The notes below the pieces were generated by a model. The model had not been told where the DNA came from. It searched no databases and saw only the letters and a list, made by a program, of their open reading frames with translations. Positions 1-8,897 of a stretch of 41,910 bases of DNA are shown here, piece by piece. The DNA lies in contig JAACPL010000010.1 in assembly GCA_009995495.1 (NCBI GenBank), positions 1 to 41,910 on the forward strand, written 5' to 3'. This DNA comes from Candidatus Falkowiibacteriota bacterium. GTDB lineage: Bacteria; Patescibacteriota; Patescibacteriia; Patescibacteriales; UBA12465. The first letter of the stretch is position 1, and each line of letters begins with the position of its first letter. Both the position numbers and the translations under genes were made by a program.

Positions 1-1
1 A

Positions 2-3000
2 GATAGTCACTATAATCGTGATTACAAGAATCCAAGAGATAATTATTGGAGCTATTTATATACTGATCGCTCTTTATATCGCCCAGATGATAAAATAAAT
101 TTTTGGGGCTTTGCTAAGCCAAGAGCTCAAGCAACTAGCACTGCTAATCAAACTTTAGTTATTAGTATCATTGATCACAGAACATTTGATTACCGATTAG
201 AGCCAATGGTCCTAGCGCAGACAGAAGTTAGGACTGATAGCCAGGGCTTTTTCTTAGGAGAACTTGATTTGACAGGGGTTGGCCCGGGCTATCATTTGTT
301 TCAAGCAACTTTAAATGGTGAAGATTTATATGGCGCTCGTTATATTACGGTTGAGAATTATCAGAAACCGCCTTATCAAATAATTATTAAATCAGAAAGA
401 GATGCAGTTTTTGTGGCTGAAAAAATTAATTATAATGTTGAGGTAAAATTTTTTGATGGCACGCCTCTGGCTAAAACAGGCTTTTCTCTAAAGCGTGATT
501 TTAGTAGTGATAGTGAAAATTCAACTGCTACGACTGACATGAAAGGTAGGATTAATTTAGAGTACGATTCTACTAAGAGTTGTCTTAACACGAATAGTTT
601 AACCAGTCCGTATTGTTATGACAGTATTAGTATCGCCCCCGAATCATCAGAAATAGGTGATGTCACTGCTAGTGATAGTGTTCAGGTTTTTAGAAGCAGA
701 GTTAATTTTGGCACATCATCAGCTGAACGTATAGCTACAGAAAATAAGGTTCTAGTTAGCGCTAATCTTTATAACGTTGATTTAAGTAAGCGGGGAAATA
801 ATTGGGAAGGAGCTCCAGTAGCTAACCAGACAATTAAAGCAGAAATTATAGCGACCGAATATATTTCTAGACAAACTGGTAGCTACTATGATTTTATTAA
901 TAAAGTATCTTATCCGACTTATAGCTATGACAAAAAAGAGAGCGTTTTGCCGGAACAAACTTTTGTAACTAACGCTAACGGTTTTGGCTCTTTTGAATTA
1001 GCAGTTGACTCAAGGTATTCTTATGAGATTACTTTGTCGGCAACGGATAACTTAGGAGCAGTAATCAAGAGGAATCTATATGTTAGCGCCTATAATTTAC
1101 AGGCAAATGATCCACGCTTTAAGTATTATTATTTAGCTGAAGAAGAGGAGCATTCAAATGGGTATCAGATTAAGGAGGAGGTAAAATTATTGCTAAAAGA
1201 TAATGACGGTTTACCGGTACCTCCTAAGGGTCGCTATCTTTTTCTTACTCTACAATCCGGTCTGCGCAATTATCAGGTCACTACTGATTCTCGTTTTAAT
1301 TTTAATTTTTCCGAGCAAGATATTCCTAATGTTTTTATAAATGCAGCTTGGTTTGATGGTGAGGCTTATCGTGAATTAGGCGGGCTCCATATTGATTATG
1401 CTCAAGATGAAAGAAGTTTGTCTATTTTTACAGAAACAGATAAGGCAATTTATAAACCTGGCGAAGAAGTAAACCTTAAATTAATAGTTAATGATAAAGA
1501 TGGGCGTGGTATTAAGGCACGAGTTAATTTAAGCGCGGTTGATGAAGCTATGGGGGCGCTTGATGGTATTTCAGAGATGTCTCCACTTAGTAATATTTAT
1601 GCATCGGTTGGTGCCGGACTTAATTTTACTTCTTTTACCCACGCTAATCTTACTTTTGGAGGCGGGGCTGAAAAGGGCGGTGGCGGTGGTGGCGGTGATC
1701 GTTCAGATTTTCCCGACATTGCCTTGTTTAGTCAAGTAGAAACTAATAATAACGGCGAGGCCACAGCTAAATTTAAATTACCTGATAACATAACTTCTTG
1801 GCGTTTAGGTGTTCAGGCAATTTCCGATGACTTAAAGGCCGGCGCAACCACGACAAATATTATTGCAACTTTACCATTTTTTGTAGAAAGCAATTTAATT
1901 AATGAATTCTTAGTGGGTGATGAACCGATTGCTAAAGCGCGAGTTTTTGGTAGTAATTTATTAGCAAATGAAAAGGCTATTATTTCCTTAGAATCATCTT
2001 CCCTTAACTTAGAAAAATCAAGTCGTGAAGTGCTTGCCTTTACTCCCGTTCATTTCTCGCTTGGTGAACTTAAGTTAGGCACATTTGAGCTTAGGGTTAG
2101 TGCTGAGACTGAAAATAAAAAAGACGCAGTTGTTAAGAAATTTTCTGTTATTAATTCACGTCTTAAGGAGCGCAAGCAACAATCTCAGGAAGTTACAACC
2201 AGCACTAAATTAGCTGGCGGAGAAGATGGATTTACCCAAGTAGTTTTACTTGATGCTAATCGCGGTCGTTATTACCCAGAAGTTAGCAATTTAAGTTATG
2301 GTGGTGGCGCACGACTTGATCAAAAATTATCGGCCGTTATTGCTTTAGATATTTTATCAAGCTTATATGGTCTTGACGGAGAAGTGCCATTTTCAGACTT
2401 AAAAGTTTATCAGACGGATGAAGGTGGAGTTTCGCTCTTACCATATTCTAGTGCCGATCCGCGCCTATCTGCTTTAGCAGCGATGGTGGCTCCGGATATG
2501 TTTGATCGCAGTGGTCTAAAAAAATATTTTTATCAGATTTATAATTCTGAAAAAGTTTCTCAGGAAGAATTAGTATTAGTCCTGGCTGGGTTAGCGGCTT
2601 TAGAGGAGCCGGTCCTTATTTCTTTGCGCGAATTTAGCCGTTTAGAAACATTAACTGCTTCAGAAAAATTATATTTAGCTTTAGGAGCACAAGCGATTGG
2701 TGACGAGACTTTAGCGAGGTATTTATATTCTGAACTTTTAGTAAAACATGCTGAGCAATTTGATGATTATGCGCGTTTGAAAGTAGATGAGCAAGATAAT
2801 GATAAGAATTCAAGTGCTACTGCTTTAATGGCTGTTTTATCAGCTAGCTTAAAAGATGTGCAGGCAGAAAAATTTTGGAAGTATGCCGCTAATAATGCGC
2901 CTAAAGATAATTTGGTGGTTTTAGAGCGGGCCTTATATTTACGAGCAGTTGTAGTAAGCGCCCCTTCTGATCGTACTGGTTTTGTTATTGAGCTTGATGG

Positions 3001-3589
3001 TGAAAAAAAAGAAAAGGAATTAGGCTTGGGAGAGAGCTATGTTTTTAGCGTTAGCTCCGAGCAACTTAAGCACCTCACCGTGACCAGAAGCTCTGGTAAA
3101 TTATTGGCCACAACTTATTATGATATACCGACAGAATCATTAACAAATGATAGCTCAATTAGTATTCAAAAAAAATATTTTGTGAAGGGGCGAGAATCTC
3201 AAGAATTTGCTGAGTCTGATATTATTGAAATTAGATTAACACCAAATTTCTCCGAAACAGCTTTAACGGGCTGGTATGAGGTCTCTGATATTTTACCTAG
3301 CGGTTTGGAGATTTTAACCTCGACATATCACCCGGGTCTAAAGGCTGATTGTCACTTGCGTTATCCATATAGTATAAATGGTCAGGAGCTTAAATTCTTT
3401 ATTAGTAAGGATTGGCAAAAGAATGACTTGTGTGCTGGTAATACGGATGCTTATTTTAGTTATTTTGCGAGAGTTAAGCAGCCTGGAAAATATGTTGTTG
3501 AGCCGGTTTTATTACAGTCCTCTTTAGCGCCTAGCGTTAAAAGTTTTTCTACACTAAGCGGCAAGATTAATATTAAGCCAACAGAATAG
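2..3589 (+). CDS. Alpha-2-macroglobulin family protein (bacterial ECAM/YfaS-like), 5' truncated by the window edge
   Basis: The frame stays open upstream of the listed ORF start (206) to base 2 and encodes DSHYNRDYKNPRDNYWSYLYTDRSLYRPDDKINFWGFAKPR, a typical A2M MG-domain motif. Later segments RSDFPDIALFSQVETNNNGEATAKFKLPDNITSWRLGVQAIS match the A2M post-bait region. Confidence 0.88.
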   Translation, partial: DSHYNRDYKNPRDNYWSYLYTDRSLYRPDDKINFWGFAKPRAQATSTANQTLVISIIDHRTFDYRLEPMVLAQTEVRTDSQGFFLGELDLTGVGPGYHLFQATLNGEDLYGARYITVENYQKPPYQIIIKSERDAVFVAEKINYNVEVKFFDGTPLAKTGFSLKRDFSSDSENSTATTDMKGRINLEYDSTKSCLNTNSLTSPYCYDSISIAPESSEIGDVTASDSVQVFRSRVNFGTSSAERIATENKVLVSANLYNVDLSKRGNNWEGAPVANQTIKAEIIATEYISRQTGSYYDFINKVSYPTYSYDKKESVLPEQTFVTNANGFGSFELAVDSRYSYEITLSATDNLGAVIKRNLYVSAYNLQANDPRFKYYYLAEEEEHSNGYQIKEEVKLLLKDNDGLPVPPKGRYLFLTLQSGLRNYQVTTDSRFNFNFSEQDIPNVFINAAWFDGEAYRELGGLHIDYAQDERSLSIFTETDKAIYKPGEEVNLKLIVNDKDGRGIKARVNLSAVDEAMGALDGISEMSPLSNIYASVGAGLNFTSFTHANLTFGGGAEKGGGGGGGDRSDFPDIALFSQVETNNNGEATAKFKLPDNITSWRLGVQAISDDLKAGATTTNIIATLPFFVESNLINEFLVGDEPIAKARVFGSNLLANEKAIISLESSSLNLEKSSREVLAFTPVHFSLGELKLGTFELRVSAETENKKDAVVKKFSVINSRLKERKQQSQEVTTSTKLAGGEDGFTQVVLLDANRGRYYPEVSNLSYGGGARLDQKLSAVIALDILSSLYGLDGEVPFSDLKVYQTDEGGVSLLPYSSADPRLSALAAMVAPDMFDRSGLKKYFYQIYNSEKVSQEELVLVLAGLAALEEPVLISLREFSRLETLTASEKLYLALGAQAIGDETLARYLYSELLVKHAEQFDDYARLKVDEQDNDKNSSATALMAVLSASLKDVQAEKFWKYAANNAPKDNLVVLERALYLRAVVVSAPSDRTGFVIELDGEKKEKELGLGESYVFSVSSEQLKHLTVTRSSGKLLATTYYDIPTESLTNDSSISIQKKYFVKGRESQEFAESDIIEIRLTPNFSETALTGWYEVSDILPSGLEILTSTYHPGLKADCHLRYPYSINGQELKFFISKDWQKNDLCAGNTDAYFSYFARVKQPGKYVVEPVLLQSSLAPSVKSFSTLSGKINIKPTE

Positions 3590-3596
3590 CTATATA

Positions 3597-4592
3597 ATGA
3601 TGCAAGGAAAACTAAAAAACAAAGATAAACTCTTAATACCGACACTACTTGTTGTCGGTATTTTGGCTTATTTCTTTTTAGATGGTAGCTTTTCTGATAA
3701 TTTTTCTAATAACTTTTCTAGGCAAGTGAAAAATATTAGCAAGCAATTAGAGGTAAGACAGGGTCAAAATTTAACTATTCCCGTGCCTTATAATTGGCCT
3801 TTATTTTATACTGCTTTAGAGAAGCAAGCGGCGAAGGAAGGGGCGATAGGCAATAATGATAGTAAAATCAATGGACAAATTATTGCCGCGATTGCGCCTC
3901 ATCATGATTTAGCAGCTGAGTATAGCGCCGAATTATTTTCTGAAATTAGTCGGCCAGGGATTAAGACTGTGATTATTATTGGTCCTAACCATGAAAATAG
4001 TGGTAGTGCCGACGCTATTACTGGCGCCATAGATTATCGCTTACATTTAGGAGCGGTAGAGACGGACAAAGATTGGATTAATTGGCTTGTTAAGGAAAAG
4101 CTAGCTTCTTTAGAGTCGGAAAGTTTTTTAAATGAGCATTCTATTTATGCTCTTGTCCCTTTTGTTAAACATTATTTTCCAGATGCTAAAATTGTGCCAA
4201 TTATTTTAAAGAGCAATTTACGACAAGAACAGGCTCTCTTATTAGGCGATTCTTTAGCCGATAGAATTAAAGCGAATGATTTGACTGGCAGCACTTTAAT
4301 TATTGGCTCAATTGATTTTTCTCATTATCTTTCAACTGAACAAGCTAATTTAAAAGATATAAAAACTAAAGAGGCTATTTTAGATCGCGACTATAGTCGC
4401 TTATATTCTTTCAATGATGACCATCTCGATTCACCGATGACTGCCGTGGCCGTTTTGGCGGCGGCGACGCGCCTAGGAGCCGATAAGACGGAGATAGTAG
4501 CTAATGTTAATCAGGCTGAAGCAACTGGGTTAATTTCTGTTCCTAGCTCAACTAGTTATTTTACGATTATGTTTATAAAAGGTGATAATTAA
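3597..4592 (+). CDS. MEMO1 / AmmeMemoRadiSam system protein B family
   Basis: AAIAPHHDL, TVIIIGPNHE, NEHSIYALVPFVKHYFPDAKIVPIIL and IIGSIDFSHYL are characteristic MEMO-family motifs. Confidence 0.85.
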   Translation: MMQGKLKNKDKLLIPTLLVVGILAYFFLDGSFSDNFSNNFSRQVKNISKQLEVRQGQNLTIPVPYNWPLFYTALEKQAAKEGAIGNNDSKINGQIIAAIAPHHDLAAEYSAELFSEISRPGIKTVIIIGPNHENSGSADAITGAIDYRLHLGAVETDKDWINWLVKEKLASLESESFLNEHSIYALVPFVKHYFPDAKIVPIILKSNLRQEQALLLGDSLADRIKANDLTGSTLIIGSIDFSHYLSTEQANLKDIKTKEAILDRDYSRLYSFNDDHLDSPMTAVAVLAAATRLGADKTEIVANVNQAEATGLISVPSSTSYFTIMFIKGDN

Positions 4593-4657
4593 ATCCTTTA
4601 ATTGCTTAATATTAATAAAAAGTTTAAAATTAAGACATAATTAATTTCTAAAATTTT

Positions 4658-6379
4658 ATGTTTAGTCTTAAAAAAATTAGATTCCTGGAAGTTTTTTTAA
4701 TTTTCATTTTTAGCTTCTTGTTATTCGCTAATCAATCCTCGGCGCGGGATTATGTTTATGATTGGTATGTTAAAGATTTTAGTACGGAAATAAAAGTAAA
4801 TCTTGATTCAAGTTTAGATATTACTGAGATTATTATTGCTGACTGTGGCGATCTTGAGAATAAGCATGGAATTTTTCGTACGCTTCCGACTAAATATAAA
4901 ACTGAAGAAGGGGAATATATTTTGCCAACAACTTTAAAATCAATTACCGATGAAAATAATAAAGCTTATGAATATTCTAAGGAAAGAGATTTAGATACAA
5001 TAACATATAAAATTGGTGATGAGGATGTTGAGGTTAAGGGAGAAAATACTTATGTTATCAAATATAAAGTTGAAAATGCTGTAAGAACCGAAAGAAACTC
5101 CTTTGATGAATTATATTGGAATATTTTAGGTAATTTCTGGAATATGGAAATTGATAATTTTCGGGCTAAAATTATATTTCCTCAAGAGATAAAGAAGGAA
5201 GATATAGATATTGATTATTATGCCGGGATGTTAGGAAGTAAAAGCAAAGACGGCTTTGATTATATTTGGTTAAATGATAATGAATTAGAATTTAGATCAA
5301 ATAATGTTATAAGAATGCGAGCTGGCTTAACCTTATCCGCTACTTTCCCTAAAGATATAGTTAGCCCTTATCAATATAATCTTTGGCAAAAATTTATTAT
5401 AGCAATTGATAAAACGATGCTTAAGTATATTATTGCTTTAATAATTTTAATCCTAGCTTTCTCTGTTTGGTTTAAATTTGGCCGAGACCCGAGAATAAAT
5501 AAGCCCTTAATCGCCGAGTATGAGCCGCCAGAAGGCTTGAGTCCAATAGAAATTGGCTCTTTATTAAATAGAGGTCGGCGGAGTAAAAATTCAATACCGG
5601 CGACAATAATTAACCTAGCGGTTAAAGGTTATTTGAAGATAGAAAAAATTGAGAAAGAAGGAATTTTCTCTAAAACCGATTATAAATTTATTAACGCAAA
5701 TAAAGAAACTCAAGATTTATATAAAGCCGAAGAAAAATTATTTGAAAATATTTTTTCTTACGATGATGAAATTAAGCTGAGTAAATTAAAGAAGGAAAGT
5801 AGAATAGAATTAGACGAAATATTTTACTCCGTCTCAGAGGACTTACGCGCTAGAAAAATTATAAATAAAAAAAGTTTTTTTATTGGGATGGCGATGGGTA
5901 TTATTGGCATCGTTCTCTTTTTTGTCTTGATGGATATTAGTATTATAGTCGGTCTTTCCTCTTTTAGTTTTTTCATCTTTGGTGCTTTAACGCTTCATAC
6001 TTTAACTCTCAAGGGAGCGGAATTAAGACATAAAATAGAAGGTTTTAAATTGTATATGACAACGGCCGAGAAATACCGCTCTCGTTTTTATGAAAAAGAG
6101 GGAATAATGGAAAAATATCTGCCCTACGCTATTCAATTTGGTATTACTAAGGAGTGGTTAAATAATATAAAAAATATTTACGGCGAAGATTATTTAAATA
6201 ATCATCACCTTAGCTTCATGGCCGGCGCGATAATGATTAGTGATTTTAACGCCCTAAATTCTGTTATCGGCGGCCTCTCAAGTGATATCTCAAGTCATAT
6301 TAGTAGCACCTCAAGCGGTGCCGGCGGTTTTGGCTCCTCTGGAGGCGGTGGCGGCGGTGGTGGCGGCGGGGGTTGGTAG
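4658..6379 (+). CDS. DUF2207-like predicted membrane protein with poly-Gly C-terminus
   Basis: Signal/TM N-terminus, YDWYVKDFSTEIKVNLDSSLDITEII, central TM, EYEPPEGLSPIEIGSLLNRG, C-terminal GGGGGGGGGGGW. Confidence 0.8.
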   Translation: MFSLKKIRFLEVFLIFIFSFLLFANQSSARDYVYDWYVKDFSTEIKVNLDSSLDITEIIIADCGDLENKHGIFRTLPTKYKTEEGEYILPTTLKSITDENNKAYEYSKERDLDTITYKIGDEDVEVKGENTYVIKYKVENAVRTERNSFDELYWNILGNFWNMEIDNFRAKIIFPQEIKKEDIDIDYYAGMLGSKSKDGFDYIWLNDNELEFRSNNVIRMRAGLTLSATFPKDIVSPYQYNLWQKFIIAIDKTMLKYIIALIILILAFSVWFKFGRDPRINKPLIAEYEPPEGLSPIEIGSLLNRGRRSKNSIPATIINLAVKGYLKIEKIEKEGIFSKTDYKFINANKETQDLYKAEEKLFENIFSYDDEIKLSKLKKESRIELDEIFYSVSEDLRARKIINKKSFFIGMAMGIIGIVLFFVLMDISIIVGLSSFSFFIFGALTLHTLTLKGAELRHKIEGFKLYMTTAEKYRSRFYEKEGIMEKYLPYAIQFGITKEWLNNIKNIYGEDYLNNHHLSFMAGAIMISDFNALNSVIGGLSSDISSHISSTSSGAGGFGSSGGGGGGGGGGGW

Positions 6380-6423
6380 AAGATTGTTGGTTGGGTGCGG
6401 AATTGATTAAATTTACTAAATAC

Positions 6424-6460
6424 AAAAAGCGCGATTATTGAAAAAGTCGCGCTTTTTCTT
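6424..6460 (+). terminator. Intrinsic terminator after the DUF2207 gene
   Basis: aaaaagcgcga (6424-6434) pairs perfectly with tcgcgcttttt (6447-6457), followed by a T-rich tract. Confidence 0.85.
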
Positions 6461-6606
6461 TTCTTTATTTATTTTTTGTTTATTTTCTATTTAAAATTTT
6501 TTCATATACTATTTGTTAAAATGATTAAATTAAAGTTCTAAACCCATTGAATTCGAAGGGTTTAAAAAAGAGGGTTAGTTTAATCATTATTGACTTAATA
6601 TCATAT

Positions 6607-6981
6607 ATGATATATAATAAAGAATATAAAATTAAGTTTTACTGTAATAGTAAAACTTATAAAAGTGAGGTTTTTGAATTTATAGAATCTCTTGACCTTA
6701 AAATTCAAGCTAAGATTTATAAATATTTAGATTATTTAAGAGAAAATAAAGGTTATTTAGATGAACCCTATGCTCGTCATATAAAGGGCAAGATTAGAGA
6801 GCTAAGAGTTGATTTCTCTAATAACCATTATCGCTTATTCTATTTTTTGGTTTTAAATAAGGTGATTATCATTCTTAGCGGATATTTGAAAAAAAGCAAT
6901 AAAACACCGAAAAGAGAAATAAGAAAAGCAGAGTTAAATTATTATGATTGTTTAAATAATTTGCAAATATATGAAAAATAA
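6607..6981 (+). CDS. RelE/HigB-like (phage Gp49-type) toxin
   Basis: SEVFEFIESLDLKIQAKIYKYLDYL...IKGKIRELRVDFSNNHYRLFYFLV...KKSNKTPKREIRKAE. The track start at 6547 is TTG; the ATG at 6607 is more plausible. Confidence 0.82.
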   Translation: MIYNKEYKIKFYCNSKTYKSEVFEFIESLDLKIQAKIYKYLDYLRENKGYLDEPYARHIKGKIRELRVDFSNNHYRLFYFLVLNKVIIILSGYLKKSNKTPKREIRKAELNYYDCLNNLQIYEK

Positions 6982-7267
6982 AAATATTAAAGCGATTGAC
7001 CTGGATTCAGTTTTAGAAAAAAAGCTTAAGAATAAAAAGTTTAAAGAAGATTTTGATGAATACGGTTTAAAGCTTTCTGTTTCTTATGAAATAATAAAAC
7101 TTAGAAAAGCGAGAAAAATGAGCCAGGCTTTACTCGCAGAAAAAATCGGGACAACTCAAAGTAATATTGCTCGCTTTGAGGCTGGTCATCAAAACTTTAG
7201 CTTAAATTTTTTAGGAAAAGTCGCTAAGGCTCTTGAAAGTGAATTAATTGTTTCTTTTAAGAGTTAA
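6971..7267 (+). CDS. XRE-family HTH antitoxin (HigA-like)
   Basis: Overlaps the toxin 3' end by 11 nt. HTH: LRKARKMSQALLAEKIGTTQSNIARFEAG. Confidence 0.85.
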   Translation: MKNKNIKAIDLDSVLEKKLKNKKFKEDFDEYGLKLSVSYEIIKLRKARKMSQALLAEKIGTTQSNIARFEAGHQNFSLNFLGKVAKALESELIVSFKS

Positions 7268-7354
7268 AACGAATTTTTATAAAGCAAAAACATCGGTGAT
7301 TAAAGACTTTATCTTTATTTTATAACTCTTTTAAGTTTTCTTGAGGGAATTTAT

Positions 7355-7377
7355 GCTATCTTTTGATAGCTTTTTTT
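7355..7377 (+). terminator. Intrinsic terminator of the HigBA-like operon
   Basis: gctatc-tttt-gatagc followed by ttttttt. Confidence 0.75.
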
Positions 7378-7380
7378 AAT

Positions 7381-7498
7381 AAAAAAACGGAACTCTTTTT
7401 GGGAAAAAAGAGTTCCTCGGGGTTTAGGCGCTAGGCGACTAAACATTGTCTATCGGACCAGTAAAACTAATCCTCAGGGTTATATTTCTATAACATGT
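7381..7498 (-). ncRNA. Candidate small structured RNA (four hairpins, own promoter and terminator), no recognised family
   Basis: Minus strand: HP1 GTTATA-GAAA-TATAAC (7494-7479), linker CCTGA, HP2 GGATTAG-TTTTA-CTGGTCC (7473-7455), linker GATAGACAAT, HP3 GTTTAG-TCGCCTAGCGC-CTAAAC (7444-7422), linker CCCGA, HP4 GGAACTCTTTTT-TCCC-AAAAAGAGTTCC (7416-7389), then GTTTTTTT. Confidence 0.68.
7389..7416 (-). terminator. Minus-strand intrinsic terminator (HP4 of the candidate sRNA)
   Basis: 12-bp perfect stem with 4-nt loop. On the minus strand it is followed by GTTTTTTT; on the plus strand there is no T-tract. Confidence 0.8.
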
Positions 7499-7504
7499 AA
7501 AGTT

Positions 7505-7533
7505 ATTATAGCAAAATTATTTTAAAAAATCAA
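7505..7533 (-). promoter_or_regulatory. Sigma70-type extended -10 promoter for the candidate sRNA
   Basis: Minus strand TTGATT (7533-7528), 17-nt spacer ending TGC, TATAAT (7510-7505). Confidence 0.7.
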
Positions 7534-7544
7534 GTGAATAATTT

Positions 7545-7958
7545 ATGGAAAAAATAAATCAAAAAAATAGAAAAAATTTGGATATAATAGAATGGTCTAA
7601 GAAGAAAATTGAAATAAATAACTCTAATAAATATCCAAGATTTTTTAAAGAAAGGGAGATTTGGTGGGCTAGTATCGGCTCTAATGTTGGAAGTGAGGAG
7701 GATGGGAAAAATAATGATTTTGAAAGACCAGTTTTAATTTTAAAAAAGTTTAATAAAGATTTAATAATTACTATCCCTTTAACTTCTAAAATTAAAGAGA
7801 GTGTCTTTTACTATGATTTAAAAACTCCTAATTTTGGATCGGTTATTTTATCTCAACTCAGGGTTTTCAGTAGTAAAAGACTAAGGCGTAAAATTATAAG
7901 AATTAATAAATTAGAATATTTAGAGATATTAAAATTGATTATTCGATGTTTGGGCTAG
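7545..7958 (+). CDS. MazF/PemK-family toxin-like protein (no adjacent protein antitoxin)
   Basis: FFKEREIWWASIGSNVGSEEDGKNNDFERPVLILKKFNKDLIITIPLTSK...SVILSQLRVFSSKRLRRKI is the PemK/MazF pattern. Confidence 0.82.
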   Translation: MEKINQKNRKNLDIIEWSKKKIEINNSNKYPRFFKEREIWWASIGSNVGSEEDGKNNDFERPVLILKKFNKDLIITIPLTSKIKESVFYYDLKTPNFGSVILSQLRVFSSKRLRRKIIRINKLEYLEILKLIIRCLG

Positions 7959-8068
7959 TTCACTTAATAAAAAAAGGAACTTCTTTCAAGCTAAAACTAA
8001 AAATTTGTCCTAATTCTGTCAAAATGATAGGATTAAAATGTAAATGATAGAAAATAAAAACTAAAACT

Positions 8069-8881
8069 ATGAACATTGAATACTTACCTGGTGCCCGACC
8101 TGGAGTGAAAATTGATTTAGATAAATTTAAAAAGCCGGAACGACCGGAAACTTTTGTTGATTATTTAAAAAGCCGTCTTGCTCGTCGTTCAGAAAAAATA
8201 AATGATATCTATAATAAGAATTTTTTAGATCCCGAGGGTCGCATTTTAATTTCCGGAGAAGAAGCGGAGAAAGATAATAATTTAGTATTGAAATTGGAAA
8301 ATAATTGGGCCCAGGAAAAGGGAATGAATATTGAGGCTTGGCGGATCGGAAAGGAAAAAGCCTCGGGAAGCGTGGCGGAGTTAGCTTTAACTTTAATGCT
8401 TGATAAAATTTTAGGTGAGCGTTTTATTGTCGCCCGAGCTTCGGAATATGATGATTATTGCAACGGTATTGATAATGTTATTATTGATAAAGAGAGTGGA
8501 GCGGTTATTTGTGGTTTTGATGAAGTTGTTGATGATATGCAGGGTTATTATTCTGAGGCAAAGAAAAAAGAAAAGATGAAAAAAGTTAGCGCTTCGGGCG
8601 GAGCAGAGATAAAATATGGCGCAACTTTTATTGATGGAGAATTAAAATTGGCCTCTTTTGAGAATGTTCCGACTTTCTATCTCTCTTTAAGTAGTTTGGA
8701 TCTATCTCATTTAGCAACTGAACTTAAAAAAGAAAATAATGAGGTTAGTGATTTGGAAAATAAAATTTATGGCCGTTTACTTAATTCTTTAAAAGCACAG
8801 GCTTTAAAATTAAAAGGGAGTAAGGCTTTAAGCCAGGAAGCAGAAGAAGCGATTAAGAGTTTAGAGGGAATAGGTTTATAA
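8069..8881 (+). CDS. Hypothetical protein, possibly PD-(D/E)XK-like
   Basis: Continuous ORF. VAELALTLML...ASEYDDYCNGIDNVIIDKESGAVICGFDEVVDD loosely resembles a restriction-like nuclease core; fold assignment is weak. Confidence 0.7.
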   Translation: MNIEYLPGARPGVKIDLDKFKKPERPETFVDYLKSRLARRSEKINDIYNKNFLDPEGRILISGEEAEKDNNLVLKLENNWAQEKGMNIEAWRIGKEKASGSVAELALTLMLDKILGERFIVARASEYDDYCNGIDNVIIDKESGAVICGFDEVVDDMQGYYSEAKKKEKMKKVSASGGAEIKYGATFIDGELKLASFENVPTFYLSLSSLDLSHLATELKKENNEVSDLENKIYGRLLNSLKAQALKLKGSKALSQEAEEAIKSLEGIGL

Positions 8882-8897
8882 TTTAAAAAATTTAAAC

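Noticed and set aside
1539-1739. Plus-strand 66-aa ORF inside the A2M gene
   Set aside because: Out-of-frame within a well-supported CDS; low-complexity Leu/Val translation of A2M codons.
7504-7509. Plus-strand -10 (TATTAT) for the MazF-like gene
   Set aside because: No supporting -35 (TATATT at correct spacing); overlaps the convincing minus-strand -10, so left uncalled.
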